Shown: positions 1 through 5,872 of the stretch, one piece after another
How the letters are laid out: each line of letters starts with the position of its first letter
Position numbering within the stretch: position 1 is the first letter of the stretch
Assembly (NCBI GenBank): GCA_035391225.1
Contig: DAOPKN010000069.1
Span: 1-10,601 of the forward strand
Origin: DAOPKN01 sp035391225
GTDB lineage: Bacteria > Thermotogota > Thermotogae > MWEM01
Direction: 5' to 3'
DNA: 10,601 bases
The notes under the pieces: generated by a model
Told to the model about the DNA's origin: nothing
The model's input: only the letters and a program-made list of their open reading frames with translations
The model's database searches: none
Position numbers and translations under genes: made by a program

Positions 1-23
1 GAAAAACCAAACCCCATTGGGGT
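1..23 (-). terminator. Weak terminator-like hairpin at the window edge
   Basis: A 5-bp perfect hairpin (ACCCC, loop ATT, GGGGT) lies at 11-23 with an A-rich stretch at 2-10 on its left. Read on the minus strand this is a short GC stem followed by a T-rich tail, the layout of a weak intrinsic terminator. No minus-strand gene reads into it within the window, so its role is unclear. It may simply be chance structure near the end of an upstream gene. Confidence 0.2.
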
Positions 24-40
24 ACAAGGAGCTTACCCTC

Positions 41-80
41 GCATACGCGCGCATACTCCCGCATACTCTCTCATGGCATA
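41..80. repeat. Three GCATAC repeats with exact 10-bp period
   Basis: GCATAC occurs at 41-46, 51-56 and 61-66, each followed by a pyrimidine/GC-rich tetramer, giving decamers of the form GCATACnCnC. A partial copy, GCATA, sits at 76-80. The 10-bp spacing puts each unit on the same face of the helix, as clustered regulator sites often are. It could also be coding repeat from an upstream gene: one frame is open through here to a TAG at 79-81. I know of no regulator with this site. Confidence 0.45.
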
Positions 81-141
81 GATAGGGTTCGTTCTTTTGC
101 TTTCTTGGCCGGAAGAGACGGATGAAACCCTTCCCGATATA

Positions 142-150
142 TGTTACAAT
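142..150 (+). promoter_or_regulatory. Possible extended -10 promoter for the ord operon
   Basis: TGTTACAAT at 142-150 fits the extended -10 pattern TG-N-TATAAT with five of six -10 bases matching (TACAAT at 145-150). There is no convincing -35 box 17 bp upstream, which is tolerated for extended -10 promoters. Transcription would start near 157 and give a leader of about 70 nt before the ord start codon. This is the best promoter candidate I see between the window start and position 230. Confidence 0.4.
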
Positions 151-172
151 CCAAAAAGAAAAGGTGAATTTC

Positions 173-205
173 CCACCGGTTTTCTGTTCCCGGTGGATTT
201 TTGTT
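173..205 (+). terminator. Intrinsic terminator or attenuator in the ord leader
   Basis: CCACCGG (173-179) pairs perfectly with CCGGTGG (190-196) across a 10-nt loop. The stem is followed by ATTTTTGTT (197-205), a GC stem plus T-run typical of a Rho-independent terminator. It lies downstream of the promoter candidate at 142-150 and 13 nt before the ord Shine-Dalgarno site, which suggests attenuation. GGTG at 163-166 could pair with CACC at 174-177 and compete with the terminator stem. The alternative is the plain 3' terminator of a gene left of the window, with the ord promoter lying elsewhere. Confidence 0.5.
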
Positions 206-229
206 GAAACCAATTCATGGAGGGATACT

Positions 230-1252
230 ATGATTCGAGTCGTTTGCTGGGGCCTTGGGGCCATGGGATCGGGAATCGCACGGAACCTTTTGGACAAGGT
301 GGACATCCAGGTGGTGGGTGCCATCGATTCCCGGAAGGAACTCGTGGAGGAAGACCTTTCGAAAGCCATCGGAGGCGCGGAACCCACCGGGGTCATCATT
401 TCGGACAAGGCGGAAGAGGTGTTGGACCATTCCTACCCCGATGTTGCCATCATCGCCACGAATTCGTTCGTTCCCGTGGTTTTCGATCACGTGATGGCCT
501 GCGTGGAACGGAATATCAACGTGATCACCATCGCCGAAGAAATGGCCTACCCGTTCGAAACGCACCGGGAACATGCGGAGGTCATTCATTCCATGGCACT
601 GAAAAAAGGCGTTACCGTCCTTGGAACGGGCATCAACCCCGGCTTCGTGTTGGACCAGCTCATCTTGAACATGACCGGGGCTTGCTTGAAGGTTCGGAAG
701 ATCCGCGCGCAACGCGTGAACGATCTTTCTCCTTTCGGCAAAACGGTGATGGAAACACAGGGAGTGGGCACATCGGTAGAACAGTTCCACGAGGGACTGG
801 AAAAAGGGACCATCGTGGGACACATCGGTTTCCAGCAATCCATCCAGATGATCGCGGATTACCTGGGATGGCCCTTGGACCGCATCGAGGAAGAGCGGGA
901 GCCCATCGTGTCCAACACCTACCGAGAAACCCCGGTTGTGAAGGTGGAACCTGGAATGGTAGCGGGTTGCAAGCACATCGGACGGGGATACGTGGGCAAC
1001 GAAGTGGTCATTGAGCTTTTGCATCCCCAACAAATCCATCCCCACCTGGAAGACGTGGACACGGGGGATTACATCTGGATCGAGGGAGATCCCGATATCT
1101 CGCTTTCCATCAAACCGGAAATCCCGGGTGGAAAGGGTACGATGGCGTTGGCGTCCAACATGATTCCCATCGTGATGGACTGGGAACCAGGCTTTTTCGC
1201 TATGGCCGACATGCCCATCCCGGTCTGCTTGCCGGATCATGAGGACTATTGA
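230..1252 (+). CDS. ord: 2,4-diaminopentanoate dehydrogenase
   Basis: This 340-residue protein resembles Ord, which oxidatively deaminates 2,4-diaminopentanoate to 2-amino-4-ketopentanoate using NAD(P)+ in the anaerobic ornithine pathway; it should be cytoplasmic. An N-terminal Rossmann fold is clear: residues 8-13 read GLGAMG, and an acidic/small pair (AIDS, 31-34) ends the second strand. A conserved block LGTGINPGF spans 131-139, as I recall from clostridial Ord. I chose the ATG at 230 because GGAGGG (219-224) sits 5 nt upstream and translation from it begins directly with the Rossmann strand. An in-frame ATG at 122 would add 36 residues unlike the family and run through the leader hairpin. 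The gene is followed after 14 nt by ortA, its pathway partner, which strongly supports the call. Confidence 0.9.
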   Translation: MIRVVCWGLGAMGSGIARNLLDKVDIQVVGAIDSRKELVEEDLSKAIGGAEPTGVIISDKAEEVLDHSYPDVAIIATNSFVPVVFDHVMACVERNINVITIAEEMAYPFETHREHAEVIHSMALKKGVTVLGTGINPGFVLDQLILNMTGACLKVRKIRAQRVNDLSPFGKTVMETQGVGTSVEQFHEGLEKGTIVGHIGFQQSIQMIADYLGWPLDRIEEEREPIVSNTYRETPVVKVEPGMVAGCKHIGRGYVGNEVVIELLHPQQIHPHLEDVDTGDYIWIEGDPDISLSIKPEIPGGKGTMALASNMIPIVMDWEPGFFAMADMPIPVCLPDHEDY

Positions 1253-1253
1253 C

Positions 1254-1260
1254 GGGAGGG
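1254..1260 (+). promoter_or_regulatory. Ribosome binding site deciding the ortA TTG start
   Basis: GGGAGGG immediately follows the ord stop codon. It lies 6 nt before TTG at 1267 and 15 nt before ATG at 1276, so TTG 1267 is the better-placed start. A TTG at 1249 overlapping the ord stop has no upstream site at useful spacing. Confidence 0.55.
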
Positions 1261-1266
1261 TGTCGA

Positions 1267-1581
1267 TTGGACAGCATGGCAAAAAAAGGTGACTGGGTGA
1301 AAATCCACCGCGTACTGCTGGAACCTTCCCAAAGGGCACCACAGGTTCCGGAAGATACTGCCCGGGTTCCCCTGGAAATGCGGCTCAATGGCTTTTTGCT
1401 CGAAGAGACCGCAGTCCCGGGGCAAGAGGTTGGTATTCGTACCCTCGCAGGTCGCGAGGTGCGCGGCACGCTCGTAGAAATCCAACCCCGGTATACCCAC
1501 ACGTTTGGCCAACCCATTCCCGAGTTGCTGGAAATCGGGATTCGAGCCCGTGCATTGTTGGAGGAAGGTGCGGAACAGTGA
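1267..1581 (+). CDS. ortA: 2-amino-4-ketopentanoate thiolase, alpha subunit
   Basis: OrtA is the small subunit of the thiolase that cleaves 2-amino-4-ketopentanoate with CoA to acetyl-CoA and alanine. The product is 104 residues from TTG 1267, or 101 from ATG 1276, near the roughly 100 residues usual for OrtA. After the start it reads KKGDWVKIHRVLLEP, the opening I expect for the family, followed by a small beta-rich domain with GTLVEIQP and YTHTFGQPIPEL. There is no catalytic cofactor site; activity needs OrtB. The assignment rests mainly on its place between ord and ortB and on its size. It ends in a 4-nt GTGA overlap with ortB, so the two subunits are probably translationally coupled and made in equal amounts. 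Confidence 0.85.
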   Translation: MDSMAKKGDWVKIHRVLLEPSQRAPQVPEDTARVPLEMRLNGFLLEETAVPGQEVGIRTLAGREVRGTLVEIQPRYTHTFGQPIPELLEIGIRARALLEEGAEQ

Positions 1582-3008
1582 GTTCCATGGAATATTCCGA
1601 GGTCATGGCGCGGAAAAACCAGGTGATGAAAAATGCCGTGGGTATCGACTACGCGCGTTTTGAGAAACAGGGAATCCATTTCGACTACGAGCGCATGATG
1701 GAGCAGGTGGGGTACACGCTGGAGCAGATTCGCGAAATCCAAGGAGAAACCTCCGTGGGCCAAACCCCCCTCGTGGAACTGAAGAACATCACGCGCCTGG
1801 TGCGCAAGTTTTCTGCTCCCGGCAAAGGTGCCCGGATTTTCTTGAAAGACGAGGCAGCCAACCCTTCGGGCAGTTTCAAGGATCGCCGTGCTTCGGTGAG
1901 CGTGTACCATGCAGCCAAGCACGGGTACAAGGGGGTTATCGCCGCCACCAGTGGGAATTACGGGGCGGGTGTGGCAAGCCAGGCTGCAAAACGGGGGCTC
2001 AAGTGCATTATCGTGCAGGAGGCTTTCGACTCCCGGGGCATAGGCCAGCCGGAAATCCTGGAAAAGGGAAGGGCTTGCGAAGCATTCGGGGCGGAGGTAC
2101 TGCAGCTTTCCGTGGGCCCGGAACTCTTCTACATCTTCCTGTTGCTACTGGAAGAAACCGGGTATTTCAATGCGTCACTGTACACCCCGTTTGGTATCGC
2201 GGGGGTGGAAACGCTGGGTTGGGAGCTTGCGGCGCAAACGAGGGAACTGACCGGGCGTTTCCCCGACACGGTTGTGGTAACCCACGCCGGTGGGGGAAAC
2301 CTAACCGGGACCGCGCGGGGACTCCAAAAGATTGGCGCCGGGCACACGAAGGTAGTGGGGGCAAGCGTGGATTTGCACGGGCTTCACATGGCAAGTGACG
2401 GGGATTTCAACCGCAAGTCGTTCACCACCGGGCATACGGGCTTCGGCATTCCGTTCGCGGTCTTCCCCGACCGTTCCGATGTACCGCGAAACGCCGCCAG
2501 GGCGCTTCGCTACATGGATGGATACTACCTGGTAAGCCAGGGAGAAGTGTTTTACACCACGGAATTACTGGCTTCGCTGGAGGGATTGCAACGGGGCCCG
2601 GCCGGAAACACTTCGCTGTGTGCGGCCATTTCGCTGGCACGGCAAATGGACCAGGACCAGCTGATTGTGGTGCAAGAGACCGAGTACACCGGGGCGGGAA
2701 AATGTCCCTCCGCCCAACTCACATTCGCACGGCAAAACGGTATCGCCGTGCGGCGGGGGAACCCTTCCGAAAGCATCCCGGGCAAAAACGTGATTCTTCC
2801 CACACACCCGGAACAGATCTCCGCACAGCAAATTCCGCTGGACGAATTGCGGATCTCGTACCTCCGCCAGTTGCAAAAATCCACGGCGCGGGCAGAATTT
2901 TCCGGGGAGGAAAAGGATTTCTTGGTCCAAGAACTGCATCTGGCGGACCGGGAAAACCCCATGCAAACGCTGGAAGAATTGTTCCAGCAGGCCCAAGGAA
3001 CACGGTAA
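1578..3008 (+). CDS. ortB: 2-amino-4-ketopentanoate thiolase, beta subunit (PLP-dependent)
   Basis: OrtB is the catalytic PLP subunit of the thiolase, a fold-type II enzyme related to threonine synthase. The 476-residue protein has the lysine motif SGSFKDRRAS with K101 as the likely PLP Schiff-base residue, the substrate loop SGNYGAG (125-131), and the phosphate-binding glycine loop HAGGGNLTG (236-244). The GTG start at 1578 overlaps the ortA stop (GTGA) and has GGAGGAAGG at 1560-1568. An ATG at 1587 would be 18 nt from that site and less likely. The C-terminal region after about residue 400 looks like a helical extension, with no motif I recognise. A threonine-synthase-like role is unlikely given the ord-ortA neighbours. 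Confidence 0.9.
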   Translation: MSSMEYSEVMARKNQVMKNAVGIDYARFEKQGIHFDYERMMEQVGYTLEQIREIQGETSVGQTPLVELKNITRLVRKFSAPGKGARIFLKDEAANPSGSFKDRRASVSVYHAAKHGYKGVIAATSGNYGAGVASQAAKRGLKCIIVQEAFDSRGIGQPEILEKGRACEAFGAEVLQLSVGPELFYIFLLLLEETGYFNASLYTPFGIAGVETLGWELAAQTRELTGRFPDTVVVTHAGGGNLTGTARGLQKIGAGHTKVVGASVDLHGLHMASDGDFNRKSFTTGHTGFGIPFAVFPDRSDVPRNAARALRYMDGYYLVSQGEVFYTTELLASLEGLQRGPAGNTSLCAAISLARQMDQDQLIVVQETEYTGAGKCPSAQLTFARQNGIAVRRGNPSESIPGKNVILPTHPEQISAQQIPLDELRISYLRQLQKSTARAEFSGEEKDFLVQELHLADRENPMQTLEELFQQAQGTR

Positions 3009-3035
3009 ACGAACGACAGAAACGGGGGAGGTACC

Positions 3036-4706
3036 ATGGCAACCATTGGATCTTTCAAGCTTTCCGAAGCACACCGCGGGAACCCGGCTTTTTCCAGTTT
3101 CCGCACGACCATTGAAACCGCTTTCTTCCGCAACAACGTGGAGAAGGTTTTCGACGTGGCAAAGGCCTACGAACTCGCTGCGGCTTCTCCGGGAACCATC
3201 GAAACGGGTTTGGAAATCCTGGAACCCGAGCACATCGGGCTCCCGGAGAAGAGCCGTGTTTTGCTTTTCAACGATGGCACGGTTACGGGACGTTGCGCGG
3301 CCGCCAGAAGGATCGCCGGCACCCCGGGGATCGATCCGGAGGAATACTCCGGGATTCTTCGCGAGGCAGTATACCAAACCCGCTTACGAAAGATGTACCA
3401 TGCCAGCGCGGTAATCGGGTTGGCCCGCCCGTTCATGGTGAAGGCACACCTGTTGGTTCCGCAAACACACGAAAACATCTTGTACAACTGGATGTTGAAC
3501 TTCCAACCCTTCACGCGGGAAATACAACAAATGTACAATCTTTCCCATTCCGTGGGATCGGAACCGGATATCCTGGTCTTTTCGGATCCGGACTGGCGCC
3601 ACCCGGATTTCCCGCTGGGGTTGTCTTTTTTCGACCCGCTGCACAATTGTGCTGCCATCTTGGGCATGCGCTACTTCGGGGAGTTCAAGAAAGGCACGTT
3701 GACCCTTGGATGGGGGATTGCCAACCGAAACGGGTACGCGGCATGCCACGGAGGGCAGAAGAAGTACCAGCAAAACGGGAAAGAGCCTTTCGTGGTCGGT
3801 TTCTTCGGGCTTTCGGGATCGGGCAAATCCACGCTCACACATGCCAAGCATGACGGTAAGTACGACGTGGTGGTGTTGCACGACGATGCCTTCATCATCT
3901 CGGAAACGCAAGGGTCTTCCATTGCGCTGGAACCCACCTACTTCGACAAAACCGCGGATTACCCGCCGGACAGCCCCGACAACCGTTTCTTGCTGTCGGT
4001 GCAGAACAACGGCGCCATCCTCGATGAGAGCGGGAGGGTGGTACCTCTCACGGAGGATGTGCGAAATGGAAACGGTCGGGCCATCAAGTCGCGGCTGTGG
4101 TCTCCCAACCGGGTGGACGAACTCAAAGAACCCGTCCAGGCCATCATCTGGCTGATGAAAGACAGCACGCTTCCACCCGTGTTGAAGGTGAAGGACCCCA
4201 TTTTGGCAGCCACGATGGGTGCTTCGCTCGCCACCAAGCGAACTTCCGCGGAACGCCTTGCGCCTGGGGTGGATCCGGATGCCCTGGTGTTCGAACCCTA
4301 CGCCAACCCGTTTCGCACCTACCCACTGCAAAAAGATTACGTGCGCTTCAAGGCACTGTTCGAGAAGAGGGGCGTGGACTGCTACGTTTTCAACACGGGA
4401 TTCTTCCAGGATACGAAAATCCCCAAGCAGCTTACGCTTTCGGCACTGGAAGCCATCGTGGAAGACCGCGCTTCTTTCCAAACCTGGCAACCCTTCGCTT
4501 CTTTCCAGATCATGGAGCTACAAGGGTTCCGGCCTCCCATGGAGGATTTTTCCTACCTCAAGAAACTCAGCGAACGCATGAAAGAGCGGTTGCTCTTCTT
4601 CGAGAAATTGTCGGAGCGCAACGGGGGTTTCGACCAGCTTCCGGACGAATGCTTGCACGAGATCCAGAAGCTGATGACCAGCTTGAACGAGTTCCGAACC
4701 CTGTAA
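3036..4706 (+). CDS. pckA: Divergent ATP-type phosphoenolpyruvate carboxykinase
   Basis: The 556-residue protein aligns by eye with ATP-dependent PEP carboxykinase, which interconverts oxaloacetate + ATP and PEP + CO2 + ADP. Counterparts of the E. coli active site are visible: R86 in TVTGR (E. coli R65), Y213 and K218/K219 in YFGEFKKG, metal-ligand H238 in AACHGG, P-loop GLSGSGKST (258-266), metal-binding HDD (282-284), and NTG (453-455). Differences from the classical enzyme are clear: the P-loop has S/S for T/T, and the NFEGGCYAK block is replaced by a looser EPTYFDK (299-305). The family is normally about 530-540 residues; this one has a helical C-terminal tail. GGAGGT at 3027-3032 precedes ATG 3036, 27 nt after ortB, so it is probably the last gene of the ornithine operon. 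It may work in the PEP-forming or anaplerotic direction; a changed substrate is possible. Confidence 0.8.
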   Translation: MATIGSFKLSEAHRGNPAFSSFRTTIETAFFRNNVEKVFDVAKAYELAAASPGTIETGLEILEPEHIGLPEKSRVLLFNDGTVTGRCAAARRIAGTPGIDPEEYSGILREAVYQTRLRKMYHASAVIGLARPFMVKAHLLVPQTHENILYNWMLNFQPFTREIQQMYNLSHSVGSEPDILVFSDPDWRHPDFPLGLSFFDPLHNCAAILGMRYFGEFKKGTLTLGWGIANRNGYAACHGGQKKYQQNGKEPFVVGFFGLSGSGKSTLTHAKHDGKYDVVVLHDDAFIISETQGSSIALEPTYFDKTADYPPDSPDNRFLLSVQNNGAILDESGRVVPLTEDVRNGNGRAIKSRLWSPNRVDELKEPVQAIIWLMKDSTLPPVLKVKDPILAATMGASLATKRTSAERLAPGVDPDALVFEPYANPFRTYPLQKDYVRFKALFEKRGVDCYVFNTGFFQDTKIPKQLTLSALEAIVEDRASFQTWQPFASFQIMELQGFRPPMEDFSYLKKLSERMKERLLFFEKLSERNGGFDQLPDECLHEIQKLMTSLNEFRTL

Positions 4707-4709
4707 TGC

Positions 4710-4744
4710 AAAAACCGCCCGCGTTTCCCGCGGGCGGTTTTTTT
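4710..4744. terminator. Strong bidirectional intrinsic terminator
   Basis: A perfect 9-bp GC stem (CCGCCCGCG at 4715-4723, CGCGGGCGG at 4729-4737) with loop TTTCC is flanked by A5 on the left and T7 on the right. The symmetry makes it a terminator on both strands. It starts 4 nt after the PEP carboxykinase stop on the plus strand and abuts the stop of the convergent minus-strand gene ending at 4743, so it ends both operons. Confidence 0.93.
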
Positions 4745-5027
4745 AGAGCATTTCGGTGTTTTCTTCCTCCAGGTTGGCCTGCAGCAGGTCTTCCAGCACC
4801 CTGTTCACTTTTTGGCACAGCCCGATGGCATGATCCCGGGAGCTGGACAGGAACACCAGGGTAAGGCCAATGCGTTCGTGGTCATCCTGGGAATGGCTTT
4901 CGCAGCTGCAACAATGGAATTCCTTTTCCAGTATCGTTTTTGCCCTTCGAACGTAGGAACGCTTCTCTTTCAGCGAATCCAGCCCTTCCAGGAAAAACGT
5001 GCAACGATGTTTCACGGCCAGGACCAT
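4743..5027 (-). CDS. DUF503 / YlxP-family small protein
   Basis: This 94-residue protein carries the DUF503 hallmark SLKEKR (18-23), followed by a helix and a strand-rich half. The family is small, cytoplasmic and of uncertain function; Bacillus YlxP is encoded beside translation factors and rbfA, a context absent here. The usual stretch F-N-V-S-V-A-E-V-D-H-Q-D appears as FHCCSCESHSQD (37-48), with three cysteines and two histidines, plus C9, C71 and further histidines. That is unusual for the family and hints at metal or redox sensitivity. The start ATG at 5027 is preceded by GGGAGGGG. It lies 42 nt after the molybdoenzyme gene, probably in the same transcript, and ends on the shared terminator. 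Confidence 0.8.
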   Translation of the reverse strand: MVLAVKHRCTFFLEGLDSLKEKRSYVRRAKTILEKEFHCCSCESHSQDDHERIGLTLVFLSSSRDHAIGLCQKVNRVLEDLLQANLEEENTEML

Positions 5028-5069
5028 GTTCTCCCCTCCCTGGAGCGAATTGTACCACGTTTCGCAGGC

Positions 5070-5780
5070 TTACCGGAAAGTGGGCGTGGCTGGTTGGGTG
5101 CTTCTCCAGAACACATCGTCGAACTTGGGACCGGGAAAAGAAGCGTCGTTACTGTATCCCTTGGATTCCCAGTACCCGCGGTATTCCCCATCGTTGCTCA
5201 ATTCGATGCGCGTAATCCAACGAATCCACTTGTACCCCCACTTCTCTTCGGCAACCAACTGGAACGGAAAGCCGATTTCCGGGGGAAGCACCACCCCGTT
5301 GATCTTGTCCGCGATGATCAACCCTTTCTGCAAGACCGTGGAAAGGGGAAGTGACGTCGTGTAGCCATCTTGCGCATGGAAAATCAACGTGTTGGCACTT
5401 GCCTGGGGCGTAACCGCTCCCAAAAGATCGGAAAGGGCAATGCCTTCCCAGAGTGCCAGGACAGACCATCCTTCCACGCAATGGAGTTCCACGAGCTTGT
5501 GTGCCCTCGGTTGCTGCGCCAACTCCTCCAGAGAAAAGGATTGGGGGCTTTCCACCAGTCCATCGATCCGAAGCTTGTAGGTTGCCGGGTCCACGGCCTG
5601 CACACCCGAAATGGAGTTCTCCCGGAAATCCTCAACCGAGCCCAGGCGTACACCTTGGTACTCCTCAATCTCGATCAGGTGCCCGGTCGGGGTGGGCACG
5701 GATTGCCACAGCGCACCCATCCCGGGGGAAACCAGTGCCATCAGCAGGGAAACAAGCGTAAACATGCGTATGTGTTTCAT
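5070..5780 (-). CDS. Exported sulfite-oxidase-fold molybdopterin oxidoreductase
   Basis: The 236-residue protein belongs to the sulfite oxidase / YedY (MsrP) molybdopterin-binding fold. The likely molybdenum-ligand cysteine is C101 in ELHCVEGWS, matching the CVEAWS-type motif of YedY. Further family signs are EYQGVRL (40-46), DFRENSI (51-57), the YKLRIDGLV strand (68-76) and WGYKWIRWI near the C-terminus. The dimerisation domain of true sulfite oxidase is absent, as usual for bacterial short forms. Residues 1-23 form a signal peptide (basic start, hydrophobic core, then PGMGALW), so it acts outside the membrane. No twin-arginine pair is visible, although Mo-cofactor proteins are normally Tat-exported. 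I chose ATG 5780 because GAGG (5789-5792) is 8 nt upstream; GTG 5789 overlaps that site. The substrate cannot be read from sequence. Confidence 0.85.
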   Translation of the reverse strand: MKHIRMFTLVSLLMALVSPGMGALWQSVPTPTGHLIEIEEYQGVRLGSVEDFRENSISGVQAVDPATYKLRIDGLVESPQSFSLEELAQQPRAHKLVELHCVEGWSVLALWEGIALSDLLGAVTPQASANTLIFHAQDGYTTSLPLSTVLQKGLIIADKINGVVLPPEIGFPFQLVAEEKWGYKWIRWITRIELSNDGEYRGYWESKGYSNDASFPGPKFDDVFWRSTQPATPTFR

Positions 5781-5788
5781 GTGACTCA

Positions 5789-5830
5789 CCTCGGTTTATT
5801 AGCTATATAAAACAAAGACGAAAACCGAGG
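5789..5830 (-). promoter_or_regulatory. Inverted repeat around the promoter of the molybdoenzyme gene
   Basis: CCTCGGTTT (5789-5797) and AAACCGAGG (5822-5830) form a perfect 9-bp inverted repeat around a 24-bp AT-rich spacer. The spacer contains TATATA (5804-5809), a -10 candidate on the minus strand, and no good -35 is visible. The proximal arm includes the GAGG ribosome binding site of the gene. It could be an operator flanking the promoter or, if transcription begins further upstream, an RNA stem that hides the ribosome binding site. Confidence 0.45.
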
Positions 5831-5855
5831 GAGGACGATTTGAAAGAGGCCCCCG

Positions 5856-5872
5856 TTCTACCAGCGGTAGAA
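5856..5872 (-). other. Perfect hairpin over the transglutaminase-like stop codon
   Basis: TTCTACC (5856-5862) and GGTAGAA (5866-5872) form a 7-bp perfect inverted repeat with a 3-nt loop that contains the TAG stop of the minus-strand gene ending at 5858. No T-run follows it on the minus strand, so it is not a standard terminator. It might stabilise the mRNA 3' end, or it may be chance. Confidence 0.3.

Noticed and set aside
122..229. In-frame N-terminal extension of ord from ATG 122
   Set aside because: It would cover the promoter candidate and the terminator-like hairpin and adds 36 residues before the Rossmann strand; ATG 230 has a good SD site.
215..1342. Long open frame on the minus strand across the dehydrogenase gene
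   Set aside because: It lies antisense to ord, has no ribosome binding site or recognisable motif, and its product has the His/Arg-rich shadow composition expected from GC-rich third positions.
1578..3008. Reading ortB as threonine synthase or another amino-acid PLP lyase
   Set aside because: The fold-type II motifs alone would allow it, but the ord-ortA-ortB order with a 4-nt overlap points to the thiolase subunit.
2565..3377. Antisense open frame across the ortB-pckA junction
   Set aside because: It crosses two well-supported genes and an intergenic SD site, with no motifs of its own.
3384..4490. Open frame of over 360 codons antisense to the PEP carboxykinase gene
   Set aside because: The plus-strand protein has conserved active-site motifs; the antisense product has none and no start signal.
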